Assembly: GCF_024448955.1 (NCBI RefSeq)
Contig: NZ_JAMOIH010000013.1
Span: forward strand, 62,001-126,000
Source: Stutzerimonas stutzeri
GTDB lineage: Bacteria > Pseudomonadota > Gammaproteobacteria > Pseudomonadales > Pseudomonadaceae
Direction: 5' to 3'
DNA: 64,000 nt
The notes beneath the pieces are model-generated. The model had not been told where the DNA came from and did not search any database. It saw only the letters and a program-made list of their open reading frames with translations. A program made the translations under genes and the position numbers. Position 1 is the stretch's first letter; the number at the start of each line of letters is the position of its first letter. Of this stretch, positions 1 to 9,188 are shown in pieces.

Positions 1-464
<464 letters not shown>

Positions 465-466
465 GG

Positions 467-1345
467 CTATTCCTCGCCAGCGTTGGCTTTGAGGCGTTGA
501 AGACGGGACTCGCTCCACTGCTTGAGCAGCAGGATCAGCAGCGCCAGCAACAACAGCAGGCTGGCCACGCTGAAGGCGGCGACGTGGTTGTATTCGTTGT
601 AGAGAATCTCGACGTGCAGCGGCAGGGTGTTGGTGTAGCCGCGAATATGCCCGGACACCACCGATACTGCGCCGAATTCGCCCATCGCCCGCGCGGTGCA
701 GAGCACCACGCCGTAGATCAGGCCCCAGCGAATATTGGGCAAGGTCACGTGCCAGAACATCTGCCAGCCGTTGGCGCCGAGCAGACGCGCCGCTTCTTCC
801 TCCTGCGTGCCCTGTTCCTGCATCAGCGGAATCAGCTCGCGAGCGACGAAGGGCACGGTGACGAACACCGTGGCCAGCACGATGCCGGGCAGGGCGAAGA
901 TGATCTGAATGTCGCGGTCGGCCAGCCATTCGCCGAAGAAGCCCTGGGCGCCGAACAGCAGCACGTAGATCAGCCCGGCAATCACCGGTGAGACCGAGAA
1001 AGGCAGGTCGATCAGCGTTACCAGCAGGCTCTTGCCAGTGAATTCGTACTTGCTCACGCACCAGGCCGCGGCCACGCCGAACACCAGATTGAGCGGCACC
1101 GAAATGCCAACCGCGAGCAGCGTGAGTTTCAGCGCGGCGAGGGCGTCCGTTTCGAAAATCGAGCCAAAGAAGGTACCCAGGCCGAGCTTCAACGCTTCAC
1201 TCAGCACCACCAGCAGCGGCAAAAGCAAAAACAGCGCAAAGGTCAGCCAAGCGGCGATGATCAGCAGGCGCCGCGCCAGCGGGTTGCCCTGGCGTGTTTT
1301 GGCGGCCAGCGGGGCGGACAGGGTCGTGGTGGTCATCTCAGCCAT
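467..1345 (-). CDS. cysW: Sulfate ABC transporter permease CysW
   Basis: Inner-membrane permease that pairs with CysT to form the sulfate channel. The 292-residue protein has an N-terminal extension ([20 protein letters not shown]), then about six hydrophobic segments. Between the last segments lies the EAA loop ([22 protein letters not shown]), which contacts the ATPase, and a second CysW-type signature [14 protein letters not shown]. It overlaps cysT by 8 bp and lies 2 bp before cysA, so the three are translationally coupled. Length is normal for the family. Confidence 0.95.
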   Translation of the reverse strand: MAEMTTTTLSAPLAAKTRQGNPLARRLLIIAAWLTFALFLLLPLLVVLSEALKLGLGTFFGSIFETDALAALKLTLLAVGISVPLNLVFGVAAAWCVSKYEFTGKSLLVTLIDLPFSVSPVIAGLIYVLLFGAQGFFGEWLADRDIQIIFALPGIVLATVFVTVPFVARELIPLMQEQGTQEEEAARLLGANGWQMFWHVTLPNIRWGLIYGVVLCTARAMGEFGAVSVVSGHIRGYTNTLPLHVEILYNEYNHVAAFSVASLLLLLALLILLLKQWSESRLQRLKANAGEE

Positions 1346-2156
1346 GAGAAATCCTCCGTTGCAGCAGATTGATCGCCAACAGCAGAACGAAGGACACCAG
1401 CAGCATCAGCACGCCGATGGCCGTGGCGCCGTGGTAGTCGTACTGGTCGAGCTTGACCATGATCAGCAGCGGCAGGATCTCGGTTTTCATCGGCATGTTG
1501 CCGGCGATGAAGATCACCGAGCCGTACTCGCCGACGCCGCGGGCAAAGGCCAGAGAAAACCCCGTCAGCCAGGCTGGCAACAGTGCCGGCAACAGCACGT
1601 GACGGGCGATCTGCAGCGGCTTGGCGCCCAGGCACGCGGCGGCTTCCTCGACTTCACGCGGGATGTCGGCGAGCACCGGCTGCAGGGTGCGAACCACGAA
1701 CGGCAGGGTGACGAAGGTCAGCGCCAACGTGATGCCGATGGGCGTGTAGGCGATCTTGAAACCCAGCTCGGCGGCCAGCCGGCCAATCAACCCGTTCGGT
1801 GCATAAAGCGCGGTAAGGGCGATGCCGGCCACGGCGGTGGGCAGTGCGAAGGGCAGGTCGATCATCGCCTCGATGATCTTGCGGCCGGGGAAGCGATAAC
1901 GCACCAGCACCCAGGCCAGCAGCGAGCCGATCACACCATTGATCAGCGCGGCGATGAAGGCGGTCGTGAAGCTCAGCTTCAGCGCGGCGACCACGCGCGG
2001 GGCGGTAATGATCGCCCAGAACTCAGCCCAGGTCAGCTGCGCCGCATGAACGAACATGGCACCCAGGGGGATCAGCACCAGGAGGCTGAGGTACACCAGG
2101 GTGTAACCCAACGTCAGCCCGAAGCCGGGTATGACGGGGGAGGTTTGACGGGACAT
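1338..2156 (-). CDS. cysT: Sulfate ABC transporter permease CysT (CysU)
   Basis: Second membrane subunit of the sulfate importer, 272 residues with six predicted membrane spans. Diagnostic pieces are the EAA-like loop [20 protein letters not shown] and the [14 protein letters not shown] segment shared with CysW. It is the first of three overlapping genes and is separated from the upstream sbp gene by about 150 bp containing a palindromic repeat. That spacing may allow binding protein and permease to be made in different amounts. Length and motifs are those of a typical Pseudomonas CysT. Confidence 0.95.
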   Translation of the reverse strand: MSRQTSPVIPGFGLTLGYTLVYLSLLVLIPLGAMFVHAAQLTWAEFWAIITAPRVVAALKLSFTTAFIAALINGVIGSLLAWVLVRYRFPGRKIIEAMIDLPFALPTAVAGIALTALYAPNGLIGRLAAELGFKIAYTPIGITLALTFVTLPFVVRTLQPVLADIPREVEEAAACLGAKPLQIARHVLLPALLPAWLTGFSLAFARGVGEYGSVIFIAGNMPMKTEILPLLIMVKLDQYDYHGATAIGVLMLLVSFVLLLAINLLQRRISHG

Positions 2157-2213
2157 GGATCGGCCTTGTCTATTCGAGCAATGTGTCGGCTGAAGCGTTA
2201 CGAGCGCAGCTCA

Positions 2214-2291
2214 GACAAGGCGAAGACCGGCGAGGGCCGCGGAGTTTACGGGCGGTAAATGAGCAGGCCCGAGCCGGTCTTCAACGCAGTA
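2214..2291. repeat. Palindromic intergenic repeat between sbp and cysT
   Basis: An imperfect long hairpin. The outer 9-bp arms AAGACCGGC (2223-2231) and GCCGGTCTT (2273-2281) are perfectly complementary, and an inner GTTTAC (2244-2249) faces GTAAA (2255-2259). The sequence shares its order of blocks (CAAGGC, GGCGAGG, GAGTTTAC, GTAAATGAGC, CCGAGCC, AACGCAG) with the reverse complement of the element at 6687-6857, so both belong to one repeat family. It lies within the sulfate operon and could fold in the mRNA. Confidence 0.7.
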
Positions 2292-2309
2292 TGAGCAAGC
2301 GCAGTCGCT

Positions 2310-3308
2310 TCATTCGGTTTGATAGATCTGGTCGAAGAGGCCGCCATCATTGAAGAACTTAGGCTGCGCGGCCTTCCAGCCGCCGAAGTCGTCATCGATG
2401 GTCACCAGCTTCAGCGCAGGGAACTGCTCGGCGAACTCAGCAGCGACCGCCTGGTTGCGTGGCCGATAGAAGTGCTTGGCGGCGATGCGCTGGCCCTCGT
2501 CGCTGTAGAGATAGTTCAGGTAGGCCTCGGCCACCTCACGGGTGCCCTTGCGCTCGACGTTCTTGTCGACAACCGCGACCGGCGGCTCGGCGAGGATCGA
2601 CAGCGACGGTGCGACGATTTCGAGCTGGTCGCCGCCTTGCTCCTTGAGCGCCAGGAAGGCCTCGTTTTCCCAAGCCAGCAGCACGTCGCCGATGCCGTTG
2701 TTGACGAAGGTGATGGTCGAGCCACGCGCGCCGGTATCGAGCACTGGCACCTGCTTGTAGACCTGCTCGACATACGCCTGCGCCTTCTCCTCGCTGCCGT
2801 ATGCCTGCTGGGCCCAGGCCCAGGCGGCGAGGAAGTTCCAACGTGCGCCGCCGGAGGTTTTCGGGTTCGGGGTAATCACTTCGACGCCGGGCTTGATCAG
2901 GTCGTCCCAGTCCTTGATGCCTTTCGGATTACCCTTGCGCACTAGGAACACGATGGTCGAGGTATAGGGCGTGCTGGCCTCCGGCAGGCGGCTCTGCCAG
3001 TCGGCGGGGATTAGCTTGCCGATCCGGTGCAGCTCGTCGATGTCGCCGGCCAGCGCCAGCGTCACTACGTCAGCGCGCAGGCCGTCGATGACCGCGCGGG
3101 CTTGCTTGCCCGAGCCGCCATGGGACTGCTGGACGCGCAGCGGCTCATGGCCTTGCGCCTGCCAGTGCTTGTTGAAAGCGGCGTTGAAGTCGACGTACAG
3201 CTCGCGGGTCGGGTCGTAGGACACGTTGAGTAGAGAATCGGCGGCAAGCGCCTGACCGGCGATGAGGGCGCTGACCAGAACGGCCAGAAGAGATTTTCCG
3301 ATGGACAT
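2310..3308 (-). CDS. sbp: Periplasmic sulfate-binding protein Sbp
   Basis: Soluble receptor that delivers sulfate to CysTWA. The start chosen is [12 protein letters not shown] because AAGGAG sits five bases upstream; an ATG six codons earlier lacks a better site. A signal peptide ending [19 protein letters not shown] gives the mature start characteristic of the Sbp/CysP family, and [15 protein letters not shown] is part of the sulfate site. The 332-residue precursor is normal for Sbp. It is the second gene of oscA-sbp-cysTWA. Thiosulfate binding (CysP) cannot be excluded from sequence alone. Confidence 0.93.
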   Translation of the reverse strand: MSIGKSLLAVLVSALIAGQALAADSLLNVSYDPTRELYVDFNAAFNKHWQAQGHEPLRVQQSHGGSGKQARAVIDGLRADVVTLALAGDIDELHRIGKLIPADWQSRLPEASTPYTSTIVFLVRKGNPKGIKDWDDLIKPGVEVITPNPKTSGGARWNFLAAWAWAQQAYGSEEKAQAYVEQVYKQVPVLDTGARGSTITFVNNGIGDVLLAWENEAFLALKEQGGDQLEIVAPSLSILAEPPVAVVDKNVERKGTREVAEAYLNYLYSDEGQRIAAKHFYRPRNQAVAAEFAEQFPALKLVTIDDDFGGWKAAQPKFFNDGGLFDQIYQTE

Positions 3309-3502
3309 GAAGACTCCTTGGCGCATCCCAGTGGATGCGTTGACGTAACGGGTATCGGTAACGAAGCGGGTGTGTCAGCTGCGCATTCGGCAACGACAGC
3401 GATACGTCGGGAGCAGGTATTGGCTTGGCGTGTACATGGTCGGGCTTTCCTGTCGTGTGCTCATGTCACGCCCTCCGGTGGTCCGGTCGGGGTGGGTTGG
3501 GT

Positions 3503-3682
3503 TCAGGCCTGTTTGCCGGATGGCTGCAGGCGGATTTTTTCCTTGCGCTCGATCTGCACGACTTGGCCGTTGTGCAGGGTGATCTCCACCGAGCCGAACT
3601 TAAGGTCATGCAACGCGCTGCGGATCTCATCCAGGATGACTGCGTCGTCCTGGACTTTTGGCGTACGAAGCGTGGTTGTCAT
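3503..3682 (-). CDS. oscA: OscA / YezD-family small protein (DUF2292)
   Basis: A 59-residue soluble protein starting MTTTLRTPKV. The start is set by AGAGGA seven bases upstream; the frame stays open further upstream but without a better site. The core LDEIRSALHDLKFGSVEITLHNGQVVQIERKEK is the DUF2292/YezD fold. In pseudomonads this gene leads the sbp-cysTWA operon and was named oscA in Pseudomonas corrugata for organosulfur use and chromate tolerance; its biochemical role is unknown. Here it also leads the operon, with an AT-rich control region upstream. Confidence 0.85.
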   Translation of the reverse strand: MTTTLRTPKVQDDAVILDEIRSALHDLKFGSVEITLHNGQVVQIERKEKIRLQPSGKQA

Positions 3683-3749
3683 TGTTGTTTCCTCTGCCGG
3701 GTGCGACCACCGGGCGGCGCGACGGCTCGAACCGGGGTCCGGCGAATCA

Positions 3750-3870
3750 TAAGGGGCGTCTGAATATTCTTTAAAATATTGTTTAAGAACATTTATATGC
3801 ATTTATGGAATAAAAATGCAGCACTCTCAACACCTCGGGACTCTGCTTTCAGGAATAATCAAATGAATTC
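3750..3870. promoter_or_regulatory. AT-rich divergent control region, probable CysB-type promoter of the sulfate operon
   Basis: The 256-bp gap between oscA (minus) and the alpha/beta hydrolase (plus) contains a very AT-rich block with runs such as AATATTCTTTAAAATATTG and ATTTATATGCATTTATGG, in sharp contrast to the GC-rich surroundings. CysB sites upstream of sulfur-starvation genes are long, AT-rich and poorly conserved, so this is the natural place for them. The CysB assignment is inference from position and composition; no defined consensus match is claimed. Confidence 0.45.
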
Positions 3871-3938
3871 TTATTCTTTTAAGTTTTGATCTGCCTGGCT
3901 TAGCCTGCGCGCTCGGGAGGCTTATAGGAGCGACGATT

Positions 3939-4520
3939 ATGACCAGCGAGACCATTCACTACCTCATCGTGCCGGGTTGGCAGGGCTCACCAGACGACCA
4001 CTGGCAGAGCCATTGGCAACGCACACTGCCCAACTCAGGACGCGTGGAGCAGGACGATTGGCTGCTGCCGCAACGTCAGGCGTGGGTCAGCGAGCTCGAT
4101 CGTAGCGTCGCGTCTGTATCGGGAGCGGTGGTGCTGATCGCCCATAGCCTGGGCTGCGTGACCGTGGCGCACTGGGCAGCCAGTGCATCACGCGAGGCGT
4201 TGTCGCGCGTGCGCGGTGCGCTGCTCGTCGCACCGGCGGATGTGGAGCGTGTCGACTGCCCCGAGCCGCTGCGCAACTTCGCGCCGCTGCCGGTCGTGAG
4301 CCTGCCATTCCCAAGCCTGCTGGTGGGGTCGGACAACGATGCGGCCGCCAGTCCGGAGCGGGCGGTAGCGCTCGGTCGGCAATGGGGCAGTCAGGTGAGC
4401 ATTCTTTCAGGCGTCGGACATCTCAATGTGAAGTCCGGTCATCATCGATGGGATCAGGGGTTCGCGTTTCTTTATCGTCTGCAAATGCAGATCGAACAAC
4501 AGTCCCGGCGGCGAGCCTGA
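3939..4520 (+). CDS. RBBP9/YdeN-family serine hydrolase
   Basis: A 193-residue cytoplasmic alpha/beta hydrolase of the RBBP9/YdeN type. The N-terminus has the family signature VPGWQGSPDDHWQSHW. The nucleophile elbow is AHSLG (Ser70), the acidic residue is probably the Asp in GSDNDAAAS, and the histidine lies in GVGHLNVKSGH, so the catalytic triad is complete. TAGGAG nine bases upstream supports the start. Substrate is unknown. It diverges from the oscA-sbp operon across an AT-rich control region, suggesting co-regulation with sulfur starvation, but that is inference. Confidence 0.85.
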   Translation: MTSETIHYLIVPGWQGSPDDHWQSHWQRTLPNSGRVEQDDWLLPQRQAWVSELDRSVASVSGAVVLIAHSLGCVTVAHWAASASREALSRVRGALLVAPADVERVDCPEPLRNFAPLPVVSLPFPSLLVGSDNDAAASPERAVALGRQWGSQVSILSGVGHLNVKSGHHRWDQGFAFLYRLQMQIEQQSRRRA

Positions 4521-4743
4521 CAGCAGGTTAACGTCGAGCCCTGCCTTAGTCGTTTTTTTAATTCGAATGCATCTGACTGCGCTGCTTTTGCTTGATGGGT
4601 AAAGCACGCGGGTTGGATAAGGCTCCGTTCATCCACTTCTTATGAGGGCGCCGCCGGGATTGCATTCGTTGCGCGTCGGGGTGCGGGCGAACCCGCGGGG
4701 TTGGTTACACTCTGATCCCTGACCAGCCTCCCACGAGCGATGC

Positions 4744-6687
4744 ATGAACGTCCGCACGCCACCCAGTAACTCCTCGCCCTTACCTGCCGTGCTCGCCGGG
4801 CCTCTGTTGCGTAGGTTGCAGGCCGATCGCCTGGTGCTCTGGCTGGTTGCCAGCGAGCCGCTTTCGTTGCGCCTGGAGCTGCACCCTGACGGTGAGCCGG
4901 CGCGCTCGCTGGCGCTGGTCGGCGAGGCCTGCCGTCGGCTGCGTATCGGCACTTCGGCCTGGTTGCATCTGATCGACCTGCGCCTGGATGAGCCGTTGCC
5001 GGTCGATCGGCTAGTCGAATACGACATGCTGATCCTACGCGATGGTGTCGAACAGACGATTGCCGAGTGGGCGCCGCATCTGCTTCACGACGGCGCCGAC
5101 CGACCGGCCTTCGTCATCCGCTCGCGCCACGATGACTTGCTGCACGGCTCCTGCCGCAAGCCGCATCACCTATCGGCAGACGGGCTGGTAAAGGTCGATG
5201 AGCTGATTGCCCAGGCCCGCCAGACACCCGAACGCTGGCCCGCCGCGCTGCTGATGACCGGCGATCAGGTCTACGTCGACGATGTCGCCGGGCCGACGCT
5301 GGTCGCTATCCACGCGCTGATCCGCCGGCTCGGGCTTTATGGCGAATGCCTGGAAGGCGCGACCGTCGCCGACAGCGATGAGCTGATGGCGCATCCGGCC
5401 ACCTACTACCGACGCGAGCAGTTGCTGCCAGCATTCAAGTCCAACGAGGCGTTACGTGAGCGCTTCTTTGGCGGCGTCGAGAAGCCGGTGTTCACCACCG
5501 CCAACGCGCATAACCACCTGGTGACGCTGGCCGAGGTGCTGGCGATGTACCTGCTGGTCTGGTCGCCCGTACCTTGGCGTCTGATCGACGTGCAGACACC
5601 GCCCCTGGACGAGAAACTGGCCGAACGCTGGTCTCGCGAGGCGAGTTGCATCGAGGCCTTCCGGGCAGGCCTGCCGCCGGTCGCGCGCGCATTGGCACAT
5701 CTGCCGTCGTTGATGATCTTCGACGATCACGACGTCACCGACGATTGGAATCTCAGCGCCCGCTGGGAACAGACCGCCTATGGCCATCCCTTTTCGCGAC
5801 GCATCCTCGGCAATGCGCTGCTCGGCTACCTGCTGTGCCAGGCCTGGGGCAATGTCCCCGAGGATTACGCGGCGCCGCTGCAGGCCATCGAGGCGTTACT
5901 GGCAAGCGGCGAGGACGGGCGACTCGACTGCGCGCTGCAGAATGAAATGGTGGATGAGGTGCTGCAACGCGGCGATTGGGGCTACGTACTGCCCAGCGAA
6001 CCGGCGGTGGTGGTGCTCGACACTCGCACCCGGCGCTGGCGCAGCGAACTCCACCTGAGCCGGCCGTCGGGTCTGATGGACTGGGAAGCGCTCACCGACC
6101 TTCAGCAGCACCTGCTCGATCAGCGATCGGTGGTCATCGTTTCGCCGACACCGATGTTCGGCGTCAAGCTGATCGAGACCGTGCAGCGGGTGTTCAGCTG
6201 GGCCGGGCAGTCATTGCTGGTCGATGCGGAAAACTGGATGGCCCATCGCGGTGCGGCGCAGACCATGCTCAACATCTTTCGCCATACGCGTACGCCGGGT
6301 AACTACGTGATCCTGTCCGGCGACGTGCACTATTCGTTCGCCTATGAGGTGCACATCCGCGGTCGTACCGAAGGGCCACGGCTGTGGCAGATCACCAGCA
6401 GCGGGGTGAAGAACGAGTTTCCCCGTCGCCTGCTGGACTTGTTCGACCGGCTCAACCGCTGGCTCTATTCGCCGCGCTCGCCGCTGAACTGGTTCACCAA
6501 GCGCCGCCGCGTGCGGGTCCAGCCCTGGCTGCCGAGCCGCAGCCGATCCGGTGAGCGATTGTGGAACGGCGCCGGTATCGGCCGCATTCGCCTCGACGCC
6601 GAGGGCCGGCCGCTGCGTGTCGAACAGATCAACGCCGATGGCTCGCCTCCGGTGACCTTCGGCCCTGAGCGCGACCAGACGTCTTAG
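4744..6687 (+). CDS. PhoD-like metallophosphatase family protein
   Basis: A 647-residue protein of the PhoD-like phosphatase superfamily. Metal-binding motifs are in order: MTGDQVYVDD near residues 171-180, IFDDHDVTDDWN in the middle, and SGDVHYSFAYEV toward the C-terminus. No clear Tat or Sec signal is visible, so it may be cytoplasmic, unlike secreted PhoD. The C-terminal region (FTKRRRVRVQPW) is basic. It stands alone; its stop codon coincides with the first base of the palindromic element that follows. Phosphodiesterase or phosphatase activity is expected; the substrate is unknown. Confidence 0.8.
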   Translation: MNVRTPPSNSSPLPAVLAGPLLRRLQADRLVLWLVASEPLSLRLELHPDGEPARSLALVGEACRRLRIGTSAWLHLIDLRLDEPLPVDRLVEYDMLILRDGVEQTIAEWAPHLLHDGADRPAFVIRSRHDDLLHGSCRKPHHLSADGLVKVDELIAQARQTPERWPAALLMTGDQVYVDDVAGPTLVAIHALIRRLGLYGECLEGATVADSDELMAHPATYYRREQLLPAFKSNEALRERFFGGVEKPVFTTANAHNHLVTLAEVLAMYLLVWSPVPWRLIDVQTPPLDEKLAERWSREASCIEAFRAGLPPVARALAHLPSLMIFDDHDVTDDWNLSARWEQTAYGHPFSRRILGNALLGYLLCQAWGNVPEDYAAPLQAIEALLASGEDGRLDCALQNEMVDEVLQRGDWGYVLPSEPAVVVLDTRTRRWRSELHLSRPSGLMDWEALTDLQQHLLDQRSVVIVSPTPMFGVKLIETVQRVFSWAGQSLLVDAENWMAHRGAAQTMLNIFRHTRTPGNYVILSGDVHYSFAYEVHIRGRTEGPRLWQITSSGVKNEFPRRLLDLFDRLNRWLYSPRSPLNWFTKRRRVRVQPWLPSRSRSGERLWNGAGIGRIRLDAEGRPLRVEQINADGSPPVTFGPERDQTS

Positions 6688-6857
6688 AGCCTGTTCACGA
6701 TCTGCTGCGCGTCGGCCCTGCTGCGTTAAAAACAGGCTCGGATGCGAGCCCAGTCGGAATGCTCATTTACACCAGTAAACTCGAGTGCGAGCCCAGTCCG
6801 CTTCCTCGCCTGTTTTTGCCTTGCAGGTCTCTAGCTCGCGAGATCGTGAACAGGCTC
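6687..6857. repeat. 171-bp nested palindrome (MITE-like element) between convergent genes
   Basis: The outer 17-bp arms GAGCCTGTTCACGATCT (6687-6703) and AGATCGTGAACAGGCTC (6841-6857) are perfectly complementary. Inside lie AAAAACAGGC (6728-6737) and GCCTGTTTTT (6808-6817), and at the centre TTTAC facing GTAAA. A direct repeat TGCGAGCCCAGTC occurs on both sides of the centre. The element fills the whole gap between two convergent genes, whose stop codons abut its arms. It resembles a miniature inverted-repeat element and would also act as a bidirectional hairpin. The block at 2214-2291 is a shorter relative. Confidence 0.75.
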
Positions 6858-7502
6858 TTAGCTGAACGCCGCTCGCAACGCCGGAAGCGTGGCGTAATAG
6901 TAGGCGGGCGACTCGGCCATCAGTTCGGCATGGCTGCCGAAGCCGTAGCCCACGGCGGCGGCCTGCAAACCGTTTTCACGCGCGCCGATCAGGTCGTGCT
7001 TGCGGTCGCCGATCATCAGCGTCTGCGCGGCTTCCAGCCGTTCTTCAGCGATCAGGTGCGCGATCAGTTCGACCTTGTTGGTGCGGGTGCCATCCAGCTC
7101 GCTGCCGTAGATCACCTTGAAGTGGTGATCGAAGGCGAAATGCCGGGCAATCTCGCGCGCGAACACCGAGGGCTTGGAGGTGGCGACATAGAGTGTGCGG
7201 CCCTGACCGCGTAGGTGTTCGAGCATCTCCAGCACGCCGTCGAACAGAAGGTTTTCATAGAGGCCGGTGACCTTGAAGCGCTCACGGTAATGCCCCACCG
7301 CTTCCCATGCGCGGGCCTCGTCAAAGCCATAGAACTCCATGAACGCCTGCAGCAGCGGCGGGCCGATGAAGGGTTCGAGCTTTTTCAGGTCAGGCTCGTC
7401 GATGCCGAGCCTAGCCAGCGCATGCTGGATCGACCGGGTAATGCCCTCGCGCGGGTCGGTAAGGGTGCCGTCGAGGTCGAAGAGGATGGTGGACTGGTGC
7501 AT
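6858..7502 (-). CDS. HAD-superfamily phosphatase (phosphoglycolate phosphatase-like)
   Basis: A 214-residue HAD hydrolase. Motif I is FDLDGTLTD with catalytic Asp9 and Asp11; motif II is the TSKPS segment; motif III/IV is MIGDRKHDLIGARENG. The cap domain between motifs I and II is alpha-helical, as in phosphoglycolate phosphatase and PhnX relatives. It is a typical cytosolic phosphomonoesterase of the Gph-like group, but the true substrate cannot be assigned. The gene is convergent with the PhoD-like gene, and its stop touches the palindromic element. Confidence 0.82.
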   Translation of the reverse strand: MHQSTILFDLDGTLTDPREGITRSIQHALARLGIDEPDLKKLEPFIGPPLLQAFMEFYGFDEARAWEAVGHYRERFKVTGLYENLLFDGVLEMLEHLRGQGRTLYVATSKPSVFAREIARHFAFDHHFKVIYGSELDGTRTNKVELIAHLIAEERLEAAQTLMIGDRKHDLIGARENGLQAAAVGYGFGSHAELMAESPAYYYATLPALRAAFS

Positions 7503-7580
7503 GAAGGAAGGTCAGCAGCTGGATGGCTGTCGATTGTCCCGTACCGATCGGCGTCAGGGCAAACGGTGCCCGGCGAGCGG

Positions 7581-7652
7581 TTCGCGAGCAAGCTCGCTCC
7601 TACAGGTTCGGTGCGGTACCGCGCTCTTGTAGGAGCGAGCTTGCTCGCGAAG
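7581..7652. repeat. REP doublet (REPIN), copy 1
   Basis: Two inverted copies of the Pseudomonas REP core. TTCGCGAGCAAGCTCGCTCC begins at 7581 and TGTAGGAGCGAGCTTGCTCG begins at 7629, separated by about 25 bp. It lies downstream of the gamma-carbonic anhydrase gene and upstream of the HAD gene. A second copy is at 32493-32559. Confidence 0.9.
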
Positions 7653-7696
7653 CTTTTAGCTTTCCCTCCTGATCCGGTGGTGGTACAGAGGCGATT

Positions 7697-8233
7697 TCAG
7701 ACGCCTTCCGCCATATGCAGATTCTTCAATTTCACATAGTTGCCAGCGGTATAGCTGAAGAAGCTGCGTTCCTTTTCGGTCAGCGGACGGGCCTGTTTCA
7801 CTGGACTACCGACATAGAGAAAGCCGCTTTCCAACGTCTTGCCCGGCGGCACCAGGCTGCCGGCGCCGATGATGACTTCGTCTTCGACTACGGCGCCGTC
7901 CATGACGATCGAACCCATACCTACCAGGATGCGACTACCCAGAGTGCAGCCGTGCAGGGTGACCTTGTGGCCGACGGTCACTTCGTCGCCGATGATCAGC
8001 GGAAAACCGTCCGGGTTGAACGGGCCGGCATGGGTGATGTGCAGCACACTGCCGTCCTGGATGCTGCTGCGCGCGCCGATGCGGATGCGGTGCATGTCGC
8101 CGCGGATCACCGTCAGCGGCCAGACCGAGCTGTCTTCGCCGATCTCGATATCGCCGATCAGCACGGCGCTGGGGTCGACGAATACGCGCTCGCCGAGCTT
8201 CGGCGTGTGGTTCTGGTAGGTACGAATGGACAT
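7697..8233 (-). CDS. Gamma-carbonic anhydrase family protein
   Basis: A 178-residue left-handed beta-helix protein. The start MSIRTYQNHTPKLG is chosen because AGGAG lies seven bases upstream; the frame extends upstream without a good site. Hexapeptide repeats run through most of the chain (VLIGDIEIGEDSSVWP onward). The zinc-ligand histidines lie in LHITHAG and VGHKVTLHGC. These proteins (YrdA/PaaY-like) form trimers with metal at the interfaces; many have weak or no carbonic anhydrase activity. It lies 58 bp downstream of the AraC gene on the same strand. Confidence 0.88.
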   Translation of the reverse strand: MSIRTYQNHTPKLGERVFVDPSAVLIGDIEIGEDSSVWPLTVIRGDMHRIRIGARSSIQDGSVLHITHAGPFNPDGFPLIIGDEVTVGHKVTLHGCTLGSRILVGMGSIVMDGAVVEDEVIIGAGSLVPPGKTLESGFLYVGSPVKQARPLTEKERSFFSYTAGNYVKLKNLHMAEGV

Positions 8234-8291
8234 GGCTGACTCCTGTGATGAGTGAACGCCAAGCAGAGCAAAACCTCCTTGGCGTGAAAGC

Positions 8292-9104
8292 TTATGGCTG
8301 ATTCTCTCGCCGGGCATCGCGAAAGAACTCGCCGGGCGTGGCGCCGAACTGCTCGCGAAACGCGGCGATGAAGGCCGATAGCGATTCGTAGCCGCAGCTC
8401 AGTGCCACGTCGGTGACCCGCTCGCCACGCTCCAGTGCCGGCAGCGCGCTGAGCAGCCGCAGGCGTTGCCGCCAGGCGCGGAAGGTCAGGCCGGTTTCGC
8501 GCAGGAACAGCCGGCTCAGGGTGCGTTCCGAAACGTCCAGCGCCTGGCTCCAGTCGGCGAGGCTTTCGCGGGAGTCGGGATGGTTCTGCAGGCGTTTGCA
8601 CAGCTGGCGCAGGCGCGGTTCGGCTGGCAGCGGCAGCACCAGTTCGATCTCCGGTGCGCTGCCCAGCTGGTCCAGCAATACCTGCACCAGTCGGCCTTCC
8701 GCACCATCCGTGGCATAGGCTTCGGGCAGTGTGCTGAAGTGCTGGATAAGTTCACGCAGCAGCGGGCTGATCTGCAACACGCGGCAGCGCTCGGGGGTGT
8801 CGCCGGCCACGCTGCGGTCGATGTACAGGCTGCGGATGCAGGTATCCGCCGCGCAGAACACCTGATGGGTGATCCCTACCGGAATCCATACGGCGCGCAG
8901 CGGCGGCGCGATGAAGCGACCGCGGTCGGTGCGCACTTCCAGTACGCCTTCCACCGCGTGGGACAGCTGCACCCAGGGATGGCTGTGGCGATAGCCGAGC
9001 TTGAGGTTGGGTGGCGAATCGAGCTGGCCATAGACCGGTCGTGGCAGTTGCCGGAGTTCACCGAGGCGGGCGATCAGCGCAGCCTCTTGTCCGATTGGCG
9101 ACAT
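8292..9104 (-). CDS. AraC-family transcriptional regulator
   Basis: A 270-residue regulator. The N-terminal half is a cupin-like sensor domain (HSHPWVQLSHAVEGVLEV, PVGITHQV) and the C-terminal third carries two helix-turn-helix motifs (SERTLSRLFLRETGLTF and VTDVALSCGYESLSAFIAAF). It is divergent from the SBF-type transporter gene 85 bp away, a common regulator-target layout, so that transporter is the likeliest target. It could also drive the gamma-carbonic anhydrase gene downstream. Inducer unknown. Confidence 0.9.
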   Translation of the reverse strand: MSPIGQEAALIARLGELRQLPRPVYGQLDSPPNLKLGYRHSHPWVQLSHAVEGVLEVRTDRGRFIAPPLRAVWIPVGITHQVFCAADTCIRSLYIDRSVAGDTPERCRVLQISPLLRELIQHFSTLPEAYATDGAEGRLVQVLLDQLGSAPEIELVLPLPAEPRLRQLCKRLQNHPDSRESLADWSQALDVSERTLSRLFLRETGLTFRAWRQRLRLLSALPALERGERVTDVALSCGYESLSAFIAAFREQFGATPGEFFRDARRENQP

Positions 9105-9188
9105 TTAGTGCCTGCCTGGCGTTAGTCGGAAAATTCCGGTCACGATAAGGTCGCGGCCTGTTGTCTGCAAGCTACAAGGATTTTCGCC

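Noticed and set aside
1032-2258. 408-codon plus-strand frame opposite cysT and cysW
   Set aside because: Antisense shadow; composition is Gln/Arg/Gly-rich and without domain features.
6759-7214. 151-codon plus-strand frame
   Set aside because: Starts inside the palindromic element and runs antisense through the HAD gene.
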